Positions 1 to 7,722 of a stretch of 64,000 bases of DNA are shown one piece after another. Within the stretch, counting starts at the first letter, position 1. The number at the start of each line of letters is the position of its first letter. The DNA comes from Amycolatopsis roodepoortensis. Its GTDB lineage: Bacteria > Actinomycetota > Actinomycetes > Mycobacteriales > Pseudonocardiaceae. A program made the position numbers and the translations under genes. Where the stretch lies: the NCBI RefSeq assembly GCF_014873915.1, contig NZ_JADBEJ010000008.1:620001-684000 (forward strand), written 5' to 3'. The notes below the pieces were generated by a model that worked only from the letters and a program-made list of their open reading frames with translations, was not told the origin of the DNA and did no database searches.

Positions 1-96
1 CGTGCGTCCGTGTCCGGACTGGGCGCGGCCGTCGCTTGAGACCACAGGCGCGTTCCGGCGCTGAGCGTCGGTTCTCACCTGATGAGGAGAATGTGC

Positions 97-450
97 ATGC
101 CCGCAGCGGACCAGAACACCACGCCGCCCGGTTTCAGCATCACGCTGGACGCCGACGCCTCTGAACCGCGTGTGGTGGTCACCGGTGAGCTCGACCTGCT
201 GACGAGCCCGCAGCTTCAGGAGACCCTCGGGGCCCTGATCACGGACAAACCGTCCGGTCGCGTGGTCGCCGACCTGACCGGTGTGACGTTCTTCGACTCC
301 TCGGCGCTGAACGTGGTGCTCCAGGCACAGCGTCAGGCCGCCGAAAAGGAGGTCGAGCTCGAACTGGTGCCCAGCCCGCAGGTGAGTCGAGTGATCGAGC
401 TCACCGGCGTCGCCGAGCACCTCAGCGTGTCGGAGGAGCCCCCCGCCTGA
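97..450 (+). CDS. STAS-domain anti-sigma factor antagonist
   Basis: A 117-residue single STAS domain of the SpoIIAA/RsbV type. Proteins of this family bind and sequester anti-sigma kinases until phosphorylated on a conserved serine. The characteristic TFFDSSALNVVL segment holds that serine at the start of helix 2, and the upstream strand VVVTGELDLLTSP matches the usual first half of the fold. ATG codons lie at 82, 91 and 97. I chose 97 because GAGGAG at 84-89 sits 7 bases before it. No partner kinase is visible here, and the gene starts too close to the window edge to judge its operon. Confidence 0.85.
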   Translation: MPAADQNTTPPGFSITLDADASEPRVVVTGELDLLTSPQLQETLGALITDKPSGRVVADLTGVTFFDSSALNVVLQAQRQAAEKEVELELVPSPQVSRVIELTGVAEHLSVSEEPPA

Positions 451-501
451 TCCCCCGATACGGTCGTGGGCTCGTGATCCGCGACACCTGGGGGCAGCAC
501 G

Positions 502-1290
502 ATGATGGGGCGCACGCATGCCCTGACCGGATGGTGCGCGGGGCTCGCGCTCGCACCCGCCGTCGGGGCGGGCACGGTGCATCAAGCGGTCGTGTTCGCC
601 GCGACCACGGCCGGCTTCGCGCTCCTGCCCGACCTCGACCACCCGGGCGCCCGCGCGTCGAAACTGCTCGGCTGGTTCACCGGCGCGATCTCCTGGCTGC
701 TCCGCCGGGTTTCGGCGGCGCTGTACGCGCTGACCAAGGGACCCCGGGACGAGAAGGTCACCGGTAAGCACCGCCATCTCTCGCACACCGTGCTGTTCGC
801 CGTCGGTCTCGGTTTCCTGACGTCCTGGGGCACCACCGAGGGCGGCCCGTGGGCGGTGTTCGGTGTCGTCGTCCTCGGCCTGCTGCTCGCCGAAGGCGCG
901 CTCGGCGACTGGCTCCTGCCGGTCAGCGGCGCCGCGGTCGCCTGGTGGGTGTGGACCGCCCCGCCGAACAAGGCGGCGCAACTCGCGGAGATCTCCGGCT
1001 GGCTCGGCGTCGCCGTCGCAGCCGGGTGTTTCGTGCACTGCCTCGGCGACGCGCTGACCGAGTCCGGCTGCCCGTTCCTGTTCCCGATCCCGATCGCGGG
1101 CGAGACCTGGTACGAGATCCGGCCGCCGAAGGCACTGCGGTTCCGCACCGGCAAGAACGTGGAGAACCGGCTGATCTTCCCGGTGTTCGCGGTCGCCGCG
1201 GTGGTGCTGATCCCGGGTGTCTGGGATTACCTGTTCACCACCGTCCAGGGCTTTTTCCCGCCGGAGGGCACGCAGACCGCGGTGCAGTGA
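502..1290 (+). CDS. YdjM/DUF457-type membrane-bound metal-dependent hydrolase
   Basis: A 262-residue integral membrane protein with the YdjM family pattern: MGRTHALTGW near the N-terminus, LLPDLDHPG around residue 45 and a KHRHLSHT motif around residue 92. These His/Asp clusters between membrane helices are the presumed metal ligands. At least four hydrophobic helices follow. The enzymatic substrate of the family is unknown. Two ATG codons (502 and 505) compete for the start, with a weak GGGGG upstream. It follows the STAS gene by 51 bases on the same strand, so co-transcription is possible. Confidence 0.8.
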   Translation: MMGRTHALTGWCAGLALAPAVGAGTVHQAVVFAATTAGFALLPDLDHPGARASKLLGWFTGAISWLLRRVSAALYALTKGPRDEKVTGKHRHLSHTVLFAVGLGFLTSWGTTEGGPWAVFGVVVLGLLLAEGALGDWLLPVSGAAVAWWVWTAPPNKAAQLAEISGWLGVAVAAGCFVHCLGDALTESGCPFLFPIPIAGETWYEIRPPKALRFRTGKNVENRLIFPVFAVAAVVLIPGVWDYLFTTVQGFFPPEGTQTAVQ

Positions 1291-1353
1291 GGAATGCCCT
1301 CGTCGGCGGCGGCGTTGAATCGGAACGCCGGACCCGGTTCGAGGAGGGGAACA

Positions 1354-1911
1354 GTGGACAAGCCCGTGCTGCGCGCCGACGCGCGCCGCAACCGAGCGAA
1401 GGTGCTCGCGGCCGCCGAAGAGGCCTTCGCCGTCGACGGCCTCGCCGTCCCCCTCGACGAGATCGCCCGTATCGCCGGTGTCGGCGCGGGTACGGTCTAC
1501 CGGCATTTCCCCAGCAAGGAAGCGCTCTTCCAGGCCGTCGTGGTGGACCGGCTCGAACAGTTCGCGGGGGAAGCACGCGAACTGCTGACCGCCGAAGACC
1601 CCGGTGAAGCGTTCTTCGGCTTCTTCAAACGCGTCGTCCAGCAGGCGTCGCGCAACCGGGCCCTCTGCGACGCGCTCGCCGAGACGACCGGGCTGGGTTT
1701 CAAGGCGAGCGCGGGCAACGACTTCCGTGCCGCGTCGCAGGCGCTGCTGACCAGGGCACAGGCCGCGGGCGCCGTGCGCGAGGACATCGACGGCGACGAC
1801 CTGCGCGCCCTGATCGCCGGATGCCTGGCCGCGGAACGGTATTCACTCGAAGAACGTCATCTCGTGCGGATCGTTGTCGACGGATTGCGCACGCAACGTA
1901 ACGAAACGTAA
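1354..1911 (+). CDS. TetR/AcrR-family transcriptional regulator
   Basis: A 185-residue repressor. The N-terminal helix-turn-helix spans roughly residues 8-60, with LDEIARIAGVGAGTVYRHF as the recognition segment, and the rest is the helical ligand-binding half. I place the start at GTG 1354 because GAGGAGGGG at 1341-1349 is well spaced before it; an upstream ATG at 1294 lacks a binding site. The upstream neighbour is the YdjM-like gene, 63 bases away on the same strand. No palindromic operator is obvious beside it, so the target is unknown. Confidence 0.85.
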   Translation: MDKPVLRADARRNRAKVLAAAEEAFAVDGLAVPLDEIARIAGVGAGTVYRHFPSKEALFQAVVVDRLEQFAGEARELLTAEDPGEAFFGFFKRVVQQASRNRALCDALAETTGLGFKASAGNDFRAASQALLTRAQAAGAVREDIDGDDLRALIAGCLAAERYSLEERHLVRIVVDGLRTQRNET

Positions 1912-1964
1912 GATCGTCACGAGTGGTCCTCGTACCTGCGCTTCGCATGGTGAGGGGGTGCCGG

Positions 1965-2276
1965 ATGTCGAGCCAGGGTTCCGTCACGGTCGCGGCCATC
2001 GCCGGCCTCGCGACCGGGCTGCTCGTCGCCGCCCTCCTGGTGGCAGGCCGCGAGCCGCAGCGCCGCGTCTACGAAGTCGGCACGACCCCATCCCCGGTCA
2101 CGACGTCCCGTTCGGTCGGGCCGGTCACGGTGACCGTGCCGGGCAGCGCGCCGGAACCGCTCGTCGTCACCCGCACCCGGACGCCGGCGCCGCGCACGGT
2201 GACCAAGACCGTGACGCCTTCACCCACCTCGACGGAGCTGCCGCCGTCGACGACCACCGGGTTCCGCAGCGACTGA
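1965..2276 (+). CDS. Small membrane-anchored Thr/Pro-rich protein, unknown function
   Basis: I do not recognise a family. The 103-residue product has one N-terminal hydrophobic segment (VTVAAIAGLATGLLVAALLV) followed by a low-complexity Thr/Pro/Val tail with repeated TRT, PAPRTVTKTVTPSPTST-like elements. This suggests a single-pass protein with an extracytoplasmic, possibly wall-spanning or glycosylatable tail. Start ATG 1965 is preceded by GAGGGGG at 1952-1958. It lies between a TetR gene and a lipoprotein gene on the same strand. Confidence 0.6.
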   Translation: MSSQGSVTVAAIAGLATGLLVAALLVAGREPQRRVYEVGTTPSPVTTSRSVGPVTVTVPGSAPEPLVVTRTRTPAPRTVTKTVTPSPTSTELPPSTTTGFRSD

Positions 2277-2313
2277 GGCAACCCGGGCGGCCCTTCGTGC
2301 CGTCTGTCCAGGT

Positions 2314-2694
2314 ATGCGAAGAGCGCCCGTTTGCCTGCTCCTGCTCGCGACCTTGGCCGCTTGCCATCCCGGTGAGACGGCCTGTGCGGCCATCGGCCTG
2401 TCGGAGGGAATTTCCCTCGACGTCCCACCAGGCGTCACCCGTGTGTCGCTGGAGTTGTGCTGGGCCGGTGCCTGCGTGACCGAGTCCGCGCCCGGCGGCA
2501 AGCGCGTCTTCATCCCGACCCGGGGCCTGCCGACCACGCCGGTGCGGACCACGGTGACCCTCGACGACGGCCGGCCCCACACCCTCGACGTGACACCGGC
2601 GATCGCCTATCCGGTGAGCGAAGCGTGCGGAGGCGGCGTGCCGGTCGTGAAGCTGGTCGCGACGTCCGACGGCGAAGTGCGGCAAGCACCGTGA
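2314..2694 (+). CDS. Putative lipoprotein, unknown function
   Basis: A 126-residue protein with a lipoprotein signal: MRR, a Leu-rich core, then the lipobox LAAC with Cys at residue 17. The mature part is about 110 residues with four further cysteines, which could form disulphides outside the membrane, and looks beta-rich. No family is recognised. The stop codon lies inside the left arm of the terminator hairpin at 2689-2726, which closes the transcript. Confidence 0.65.
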   Translation: MRRAPVCLLLLATLAACHPGETACAAIGLSEGISLDVPPGVTRVSLELCWAGACVTESAPGGKRVFIPTRGLPTTPVRTTVTLDDGRPHTLDVTPAIAYPVSEACGGGVPVVKLVATSDGEVRQAP

Positions 2695-2730
2695 AGGCCG
2701 CCCACCCCGTCGGACGGCCTTCACGGTTTT
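2689..2730. terminator. Bidirectional terminator of the GTGAAGGCC hairpin class
   Basis: Perfect 12-bp arms, CCGTGAAGGCCG (2689-2700) and CGGCCTTCACGG (2715-2726), with a 14-base loop followed by TTTT. It separates the lipoprotein gene from the convergent ABC permease gene. The core GTGAAGGCC/GGCCTTCAC recurs in the much longer hairpin at 21138. Confidence 0.85.
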
Positions 2731-2739
2731 CCCCTGTGG

Positions 2740-4374
2740 CTAGCCGACGTCGCGACGCCGCCAGCCCATGAGCCCGGCCACGAGCGCGACCACGGCGACC
2801 CCGGTCAGCCAGACCAGCGGTGTCGCGGTGAACTCCGCGGCGGGCAGTTTCGGAACGTGCGAGAACGGTGAGGCGTCGACGACCGCCTGCGGCAGGTTCA
2901 GCACCGGGCCGAACAGGCTGAGCAGCAACGCCAGCCCGGCGATGGCCCAAGCCGCCGTCGAGAACTTCGGCGCCAGGCCGAAAAGCGTCACGGCGAGGCC
3001 GGTGATCACCCACACCGCCGGAAGCTGTGCCAGCGAAGCGAGCACCATGTCCCCGATCGCGTCGGAGACACTGCCGGCCCGCATCCCGTTCGACAGTCCT
3101 AAAAGGACACCGCTGAGCACCATCATCAGCGCCGTGCCGCCGAAGGTGAACACGAGGTGGCTCCCCAGCAATCGCAGCCTGCCCACGCTCGTCGCGAGCA
3201 GCGGCTCGACCCGCACGGCGGTCTCCTCGGCGCGGAGCCGCAACGCGGACTGCACGCCGTAGAGCGCGATGACCATGGCGAACAGGCCCGCCATCGCGGC
3301 CATGAACGCGTCGACCAGCGCGTCCGTGCCGCCCAGCCGGGTGAAGATCTCCTTCGCCTGCTGGCTTTCCCCGACGACGTCGCCGATACCGCTCGCCACC
3401 GAGCCGAACACCGCGGCGCAGACCGCCGTGCCGATCAGCCAGCCGATCAACGGACCCCGGTGCAGCCGCCACGCCAGCGCGAACGGGCTGCGCAGCGACG
3501 CCGCGGCCTCGGCGGGGCCGGGGCGAGGCGGGATGATGCCGGTGCCGACGTCGCGCCGCGGGAGCAGCGCGTACCCGGCTGCGCCGACCACCACGGTCGC
3601 GGCCAGCGGCAGCAGGAAGACCCACCAGCGCTCGTCGGCGAACGGCCGGATCTGCTGCGCCCACCCGATCGGGGAAAGCCACGAGACCCAGGTCGCGTCC
3701 GAGGTCGAGTCGCCGACGGCGCGAAGCAGGAACGCGACCCCGACCGCGGTGGCGCCGATCCCGTTGGCCGTCCTCGAATACTCGGCGACCTGGACGGCCA
3801 CCGCCGCGATCGCCGTGAAGACCAGCCCGGTCACGGCGGTGGCGGCGCCGAGCGCGAGCGAGCCGGCGGCGGGCAGCTTGGCGCCGATCATCAGCCCGGT
3901 CTCGACGAGTCCGATGAGGACACTCGCGCCGGCGGACACCAGCACGCCCGCGGTCAGCAGGGCGTACCGGCCGACCACCGCGGAGGCCAGCAGTTCCGCG
4001 CGGCCGGTGTCCTCCTCGGCGCGGGTGTGCCGGGTGACGGTGAAGACCGCCATCAGCCCGGCGATCAGCGCGAGGAACCCGCCGAGCCGCCACGCGGTGA
4101 ACCCGCCCGCGGTCGAAAGATCGAAGGCGGGGCCGTAGATCAGCGAAAGCGACGGGTTCGCGCCCATGCTCGCGGTGAGCCCGGCCCGTTCGGCCGCCGT
4201 CGGGTACAGCGTTTCGAACGTCCCCGACGACGTCGAAGGCATGATCCCGAGCAGGACGATCCAGATCGGCAGGACGATCCGGTCCCGCCGCAGCGCCAAC
4301 CTGGTCAGGTGCCAGGTGCCGACCAGTCCGTGCGCCGGTCCGGCGACCAGGGGACGGTCCAGCGTCGCGGTCAT
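2740..4374 (-). CDS. ABC exporter permease, tetronasin/polyketide-antibiotic exporter type
   Basis: A 544-residue polytopic membrane protein with about twelve hydrophobic helices arranged as two similar halves, as in the actinobacterial permeases annotated as exporters of polyketide antibiotics (TnrB3-like, COG3559). Those families pump hydrophobic antibiotics out through a partner ATPase. Start ATG at 4374 overlaps the stop of the ATPase gene by four bases (ATGA), so the two are translationally coupled. The open frame extends upstream through the ATPase gene in another frame, which is a shadow. The substrate cannot be read from sequence. Confidence 0.85.
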   Translation of the reverse strand: MTATLDRPLVAGPAHGLVGTWHLTRLALRRDRIVLPIWIVLLGIMPSTSSGTFETLYPTAAERAGLTASMGANPSLSLIYGPAFDLSTAGGFTAWRLGGFLALIAGLMAVFTVTRHTRAEEDTGRAELLASAVVGRYALLTAGVLVSAGASVLIGLVETGLMIGAKLPAAGSLALGAATAVTGLVFTAIAAVAVQVAEYSRTANGIGATAVGVAFLLRAVGDSTSDATWVSWLSPIGWAQQIRPFADERWWVFLLPLAATVVVGAAGYALLPRRDVGTGIIPPRPGPAEAAASLRSPFALAWRLHRGPLIGWLIGTAVCAAVFGSVASGIGDVVGESQQAKEIFTRLGGTDALVDAFMAAMAGLFAMVIALYGVQSALRLRAEETAVRVEPLLATSVGRLRLLGSHLVFTFGGTALMMVLSGVLLGLSNGMRAGSVSDAIGDMVLASLAQLPAVWVITGLAVTLFGLAPKFSTAAWAIAGLALLLSLFGPVLNLPQAVVDASPFSHVPKLPAAEFTATPLVWLTGVAVVALVAGLMGWRRRDVG

Positions 4375-5267
4375 TTCGCGCTCGCTTCGGTGGTGTAGTG
4401 ACGGAGGAAGAGCTCTTCGAGCGTCGGCGGCTGGCTGGTCAGGCTGCGGACGCCGACCTGGGTGAGCTGGCGCAGCGCGTCGTCGAGGGAGCGGGTTTCG
4501 ACGTCGAAGCGGACCCGGTTGCCCTCGACCTTGAGGTCGTGGATGTTCTCCAGCCTGGTCAGCCCGTTCGGCGGGCCGGCGAGTTCGGCGGAGATCGACG
4601 TCCTGGTCAGGTGCCGGAGCTCGGCCAGCGTGCCGGTCTCGACGGTGTGCCCGTTCCGGATGATGCTGACCTTGTCGCAGAGCGCCTCGACCTCGGCGAG
4701 GATGTGGCTCGACAGCAGCACCGTGCGGCCCTGCTCGCGTTCCTCCTGGATCGCGTACTGGAAGGTGGCCTCCATCAGCGGGTCGAGGCCCGACGTCGGC
4801 TCGTCCAGGATCAGCAGGTCGACGTGCGAGGCCAGCGCGGCCACGATCGCGACCTTCTGCCGGTTGCCCTTGGAGTAGGTGCGCCCCTTCTTCCTGGGGT
4901 CGAGGTCGAACCGCTCGATCAGGTCCTTGCGGCGGCGCTGATCGAGCCCGCCCCGCAGGCGCCCCAGCAGATCGATCACCTCGCCGCCGGACAGGTTGGG
5001 CCAGAGGTTCACGTCCCCGGGGACGTAGGCGAGGCGCCGGTGCAGGCGCGCCGCGTCCTTCCAGGGGTCGCCGCCGAGCAGGCGGACGTCCCCCGAGTCC
5101 GCGTGGAGCAGGCCGAGCAGGACCCGGACGGTGGTCGACTTCCCCGCGCCGTTCGGGCCGAGGAAACCGTGCACCTCCCCGGCGGGTACCTGCAGGTCGA
5201 GGCCGTCCAAAGCCTTGGTCCGGCCGAAGGATTTGTGGAGGCCGGAGATGGAGATGGCGTTTTCCAT
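4371..5267 (-). CDS. ABC transporter ATP-binding protein
   Basis: A 298-residue ATPase of the DrrA/CcmA class. Walker A is GPNGAGKST (about residues 39-47), Walker B is LLILDEPTSGLD, the H-loop is SSHIL, and the signature is the atypical SKGNRQKV in place of LSGGQ. That is common in ATPases paired with this permease type. The C-terminal 80 residues are the usual DrrA-like extension. It is the first gene of the pair, with its start facing the GbsR-like regulator across a 94-base divergent region carrying an inverted repeat, so it is probably repressed by that regulator and induced by a substrate. Confidence 0.9.
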   Translation of the reverse strand: MENAISISGLHKSFGRTKALDGLDLQVPAGEVHGFLGPNGAGKSTTVRVLLGLLHADSGDVRLLGGDPWKDAARLHRRLAYVPGDVNLWPNLSGGEVIDLLGRLRGGLDQRRRKDLIERFDLDPRKKGRTYSKGNRQKVAIVAALASHVDLLILDEPTSGLDPLMEATFQYAIQEEREQGRTVLLSSHILAEVEALCDKVSIIRNGHTVETGTLAELRHLTRTSISAELAGPPNGLTRLENIHDLKVEGNRVRFDVETRSLDDALRQLTQVGVRSLTSQPPTLEELFLRHYTTEASAK

Positions 5268-5287
5268 GCGTCTGAAGGTACAGTGAT

Positions 5288-5303
5288 TTCACGAAGTTGT
5301 GAA
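5288..5303. promoter_or_regulatory. Candidate operator between ABC exporter and GbsR-like regulator
   Basis: Inverted repeat TTCAC-gaagtt-GTGAA in the short divergent region, 20 bases upstream of the ATPase start. It also overlaps a tandem GAAGTT repeat at 5293-5298 and 5301-5306. Its position between a drug-type exporter and a GbsR/MarR-like regulator supports a repressor site, by inference. Confidence 0.55.
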
Positions 5304-5361
5304 GTTAAGAAAACATATGGATGGTGTGATCACTCTGGGGGATGTACGAGAGGATGTGCCC

Positions 5362-5865
5362 ATGACGACGACGCCTGAGAGTGCTTCGAGCACCCAGAGA
5401 GACGAGGACGCCGTCCGCCGTTACGTGGAGCACCTTGGCCTCACGCTCTCCCAGATCGGGATGCAGCGGATGCCCGCCAGGGTGTTCGCCGCGCTGATGA
5501 CCACCGACGCCGGCCGTCTCACCGCGGCCGAGCTGGCCGACCAGCTCTCGGTGAGCCCCGCCGCGATCTCGGGGGCCGTGCGGTACCTGGAGCAGATCGG
5601 GCTGGTCGCGAAGGAACGCGAACCCGGCTCACGCCGCGACCACTACCGGCTCTTCGACGACCTCTGGTACGCCACCTTCATGAAGCGCGACCGCATGATC
5701 ACCATGTGGCGGGACGCGGCCGACGAGGGCGTTTCGGCGCTGGGCGAGGACACCCCGGCGGGTGAACGGGTCGCCGAGATGCGGGACTTCCTGAGCTTCA
5801 TGATCAAGGAGCTCAACGACATGTACGCGAAGTGGCACGAGATGCGGGCCGAAAAGGGCAAGTAG
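5362..5865 (+). CDS. GbsR/MarR-like winged-helix regulator
   Basis: A 167-residue winged-helix protein: LTAAELADQLSVSPAAISGAVRYLEQIGLVAK is the HTH, REPGSRRDHYRL the wing. The C-terminal helices resemble GbsR-type regulators often found beside actinobacterial drug exporters. Start ATG 5362 has GAGAGG (5348-5353) at good spacing; longer in-frame starts have none. It is transcribed divergently from the ABC exporter, the classical layout of a local repressor. Confidence 0.8.
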   Translation: MTTTPESASSTQRDEDAVRRYVEHLGLTLSQIGMQRMPARVFAALMTTDAGRLTAAELADQLSVSPAAISGAVRYLEQIGLVAKEREPGSRRDHYRLFDDLWYATFMKRDRMITMWRDAADEGVSALGEDTPAGERVAEMRDFLSFMIKELNDMYAKWHEMRAEKGK

Positions 5866-5872
5866 GTCATCG

Positions 5873-5924
5873 GGTCTCGTGAGTGTTCAGGACGGTTAGA
5901 ACCGTCATTGCCACTCACGAGACC
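5873..5924. repeat. Two-stem hairpin repeat, copy 1 (complete)
   Basis: Outer arms GGTCTCGTGAGTG (5873-5885) and CACTCACGAGACC (5912-5924) are perfect complements and enclose an inner perfect stem GACGGTT-AG-AACCGTC (5891-5906). A second near-complete copy is at 6280 and a right half at 6176. This looks like a mobile REP-like palindrome or a terminator module for the convergent genes. Confidence 0.85.
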
Positions 5925-5970
5925 AGGCCCCTCGGGGGCGTGGTTTCTGCCGGGTGCCGGGCTTGGCCGG

Positions 5971-6023
5971 GTTGCGAAAGCCACTTTCGCAACCTTCAAC
6001 GTTGCGAAAGTGGCTTTCGCAAC
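5971..6023. repeat. CGAAAG-type palindrome pair (GTTGCGAAAG arms)
   Basis: Two palindromes, each with arms GTTGCGAAAG and CTTTCGCAAC around a 3-base loop, at 5971-5993 (loop CCA) and 6001-6023 (loop TGG). They are reverse complements of one another, so the pair can also fold as a single long stem. Same family as 6052 and 13461. Confidence 0.85.
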
Positions 6024-6051
6024 GTCGGGCCTGGCACCGCCCTGGTGATCA

Positions 6052-6106
6052 TGTCCCGAAAGCCACTTTCGAGACGTCTGGTGTCCCGAAAGTGGCTTTC
6101 GCGACA
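6052..6106. repeat. CGAAAG-type palindrome pair (TGTCCCGAAAG arms)
   Basis: Two linked palindromes of the CGAAAGCCACTTTCG family: the first half TGTCCCGAAAG-CCA-CTTTCGAGAC, the second GTGTCCCGAAAG-TGG-CTTTCGCGACA. Slight arm differences from the copy at 5971 show independent divergence or gene conversion. No coding role. Confidence 0.8.
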
Positions 6107-6175
6107 TCGGCTCCAGACCCCCACGCCCTCACAGGTCGGGAAGCCGATAGGTACTTAAGGGGCCCTGGGTGAGAC

Positions 6176-6198
6176 CCATCATTGCCACTCACGAGACC
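6176..6198. repeat. Half copy of the two-stem hairpin repeat
   Basis: The right half only, CATTGCCACTCACGAGACC and a few bases before it, matching the right arm of the copy at 5873. The left arm is replaced by unrelated sequence, so it is a truncated relic. Confidence 0.65.
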
Positions 6199-6267
6199 CG
6201 AGCGGGATCGCGCGTCGGCCAGCGGTATGTGCCCACGGCGAGATGGGCGCAACCCCGGCCGAGCAGC

Positions 6268-6906
6268 CTAGCGGCGACCTCGTGAGTGTTCAGGACGGTT
6301 AGAACCGTCATTGCCACTCACGACCAGCGCGGCCACCAGCGTGCCCGCCAGCCTTTCCGCCCACCGGTCCAGCTCCTCCGCGGACGGCTCGCGGTCCTCG
6401 AAGGACGCCAGGAACGCGTACTGGAAACAGGCTCCGAGCAACAGTGACGCCGCCGCGTCCAGATCCGCGTCCTCGCGGACCCTGCCGAGCCGGACCTCTT
6501 CACCCAGGTACGCCGAGAGACGCACCAGCGGCACGTCCGGCCCGCCCGCCCTGTTCGTGACCCGTTCCCGATGGGTCGCGAGCAGCTCCCGCGAGGAGAA
6601 CAGCGACACCGAGATGGGGAAGCTCTCCAGGTAGAACGCCAGCGTGATCCGCGCCAGCCGGGCGAGATTCTCCACGAGCGGCGCGTCCGCCGCGGACCGC
6701 ATCAGCTCGTCCAAGGTCGTCCCGAGCGCGGGGAGCCGCTCGGTGAGCACGCTCATGAAGATCTCGGTCTTGTCCTTGAAGTGCTTGTACAGCAACGCCT
6801 CGGAGTAGCCCGCCGCCCGCGCGATGGCCTTCGTCGTGGCATGCGCGTAGCCCTGCTCGCGCATCACCTTCGCCGCCGCGGCGACGATCTCCTCGCGGCT
6901 TCCCAT
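6268..6906 (-). CDS. TetR-family repressor with repeat-encoded C-terminus
   Basis: A 212-residue TetR protein: HTH TTKAIARAAGYSEALLYKHF near residues 25-44, then the helical effector domain. The last 17 residues (VSGNDGSNRPEHSRGRR) are encoded by the hairpin repeat at 6280-6323, so the element has supplied a new C-terminal tail and stop. It faces the NmrA-like gene at 7003 across a perfect 12-bp inverted repeat (6951-6982), so it very probably represses itself and that gene. Confidence 0.88.
   Translation of the reverse strand: MGSREEIVAAAAKVMREQGYAHATTKAIARAAGYSEALLYKHFKDKTEIFMSVLTERLPALGTTLDELMRSAADAPLVENLARLARITLAFYLESFPISVSLFSSRELLATHRERVTNRAGGPDVPLVRLSAYLGEEVRLGRVREDADLDAAASLLLGACFQYAFLASFEDREPSAEELDRWAERLAGTLVAALVVSGNDGSNRPEHSRGRR
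6280..6323. repeat. Two-stem hairpin repeat, copy 2 (inside TetR 3' end)
   Basis: Arms TCGTGAGTG and CACTCACGA around the same GACGGTT-AG-AACCGTC inner stem (6294-6309) as the copy at 5873. This copy lies within the coding sequence of the TetR gene and encodes its tail. Confidence 0.85.
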
Positions 6907-6950
6907 GTTCGCTCCTGAGGGCTTCTCAGCGTTCGCTCGACAAGTGGTGG

Positions 6951-6982
6951 GTGAACACTCACCATAGTGGGTGAGTGTTCAC
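6951..6982. promoter_or_regulatory. TetR operator between regulator and NmrA-like gene
   Basis: Perfect 12-bp inverted repeat GTGAACACTCAC (6951-6962) and GTGAGTGTTCAC (6971-6982) with an 8-base centre. It lies 45 bases upstream of the TetR start and 20 bases before the NmrA-like start. Length and position are typical for two TetR dimers or one extended site. Confidence 0.8.
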
Positions 6983-7002
6983 TAACCCAGGAAGGCGTGA
7001 CC

Positions 7003-7635
7003 ATGAAGCTCACTGTTCTCGGTGCCACGGGCGGGGTCGGCTCCGAAGTCGTCAAGCAGGCGCTGGCCGCGGGTCACCACGTCACGGCGGTCGTGCGCGA
7101 CCCGTCCCGCCTGCACGCCGAAGGTGAACTGCTGGAGGTCGTCGTCGCCGAGCTGTCCGAGCACGGCGCCCTGACCGAGGCGGTGTCCGGGCGTGACGCG
7201 GTGATCTCCGCCCTCGGCTCCCGCGACCGCAACCCGACGACCGTCGTCACCGACGGGGCGCACGCCGCGGTCGCCGCGCTCGGATCAGCGGGCACGCGGA
7301 GGCTGCTGCTGGTGAGCGCCAGCGGGCCGTTCGTCGACGGTGACGGCTTCTTCACCAGGAACATCGTCAAGCCGATCCTGGGCAGGGTCCTCCGGCACGC
7401 CTTCGCGGACATGGTCGCCGCCGAGCGGATCGTGCGCGCGAGCGACCTCGACTGGACGATCGTGCGCCCGCCGCGCCTGCTGAACGGGCCGCACACCGGC
7501 GTGATCGCCGCCCGCACCGACGGCAACGTCCGCGGGAGCTACAGCATCAACCGCGCCGACGTCGCCGACTACCTGCTCCGCGCGGCCGCCGACGACTCGC
7601 TCGTCCGCCAGACGGTCTCGATCGCCAAGGGCTGA
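7003..7635 (+). CDS. NmrA-like NAD(P)-binding oxidoreductase/epimerase
   Basis: A 210-residue atypical short-chain dehydrogenase. The Rossmann motif is VLGATGGVGSEVVKQAL at the N-terminus (GxxGxxG), followed by VVRDPSRL, ISALGSRD and LLLVSASG strands, and DWTIVRPPRLLNG near residue 150, as in NmrA/SDR_a5 proteins. These bind NAD(P) and act as reductases or redox sensors. Start ATG 7003 with AGGAAGG (6989-6995). It is the likely target of the divergent TetR repressor. Confidence 0.85.
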   Translation: MKLTVLGATGGVGSEVVKQALAAGHHVTAVVRDPSRLHAEGELLEVVVAELSEHGALTEAVSGRDAVISALGSRDRNPTTVVTDGAHAAVAALGSAGTRRLLLVSASGPFVDGDGFFTRNIVKPILGRVLRHAFADMVAAERIVRASDLDWTIVRPPRLLNGPHTGVIAARTDGNVRGSYSINRADVADYLLRAAADDSLVRQTVSIAKG

Positions 7636-7642
7636 CCTGCCC

Positions 7643-7706
7643 CGCATTTCGTCCTCTGAATGCGGTTGTTGCGTGCGCAACGATCGCGTTCAGAGGACGA
7701 AACGCG
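7643..7706. repeat. GCATTTCGTCCTCTG hairpin repeat, copy 1
   Basis: Near-perfect 22-base arms, 7643-7664 and 7685-7706, sharing the core TTTCGTCCTCTG/CAGAGGACGAAA, with an inner stem GTTGCG-TG-CGCAAC. One A-C mismatch and one G-T pair. It lies between the NmrA-like and SGNH genes; a second copy is at 17451. Confidence 0.85.
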
Positions 7707-7722
7707 GAAGTAGAGTCGCGGG

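Larger units (their letters stand above)
5866..6267. other. Intergenic hairpin-repeat cluster, no gene
   Basis: About 400 bases between the convergent ends of the GbsR-like and TetR genes, with no coding evidence. It is packed with dispersed palindromic elements of two families (listed separately): the CTCGTGAGTG two-stem element and the CGAAAGTGGCTTTCG element. Confidence 0.8.

Noticed and set aside
2740..5292. 850-residue minus-strand frame suggesting an ATPase-permease fusion
   Set aside because: Only the part from 4374 down is permease; the front half is a wrong-frame reading of the ATPase gene, which has its own frame and a four-base overlap.
5873..6323. CRISPR array
   Set aside because: Repeats are palindromic with irregular spacing and few copies, no unique spacers of equal length and no cas genes.
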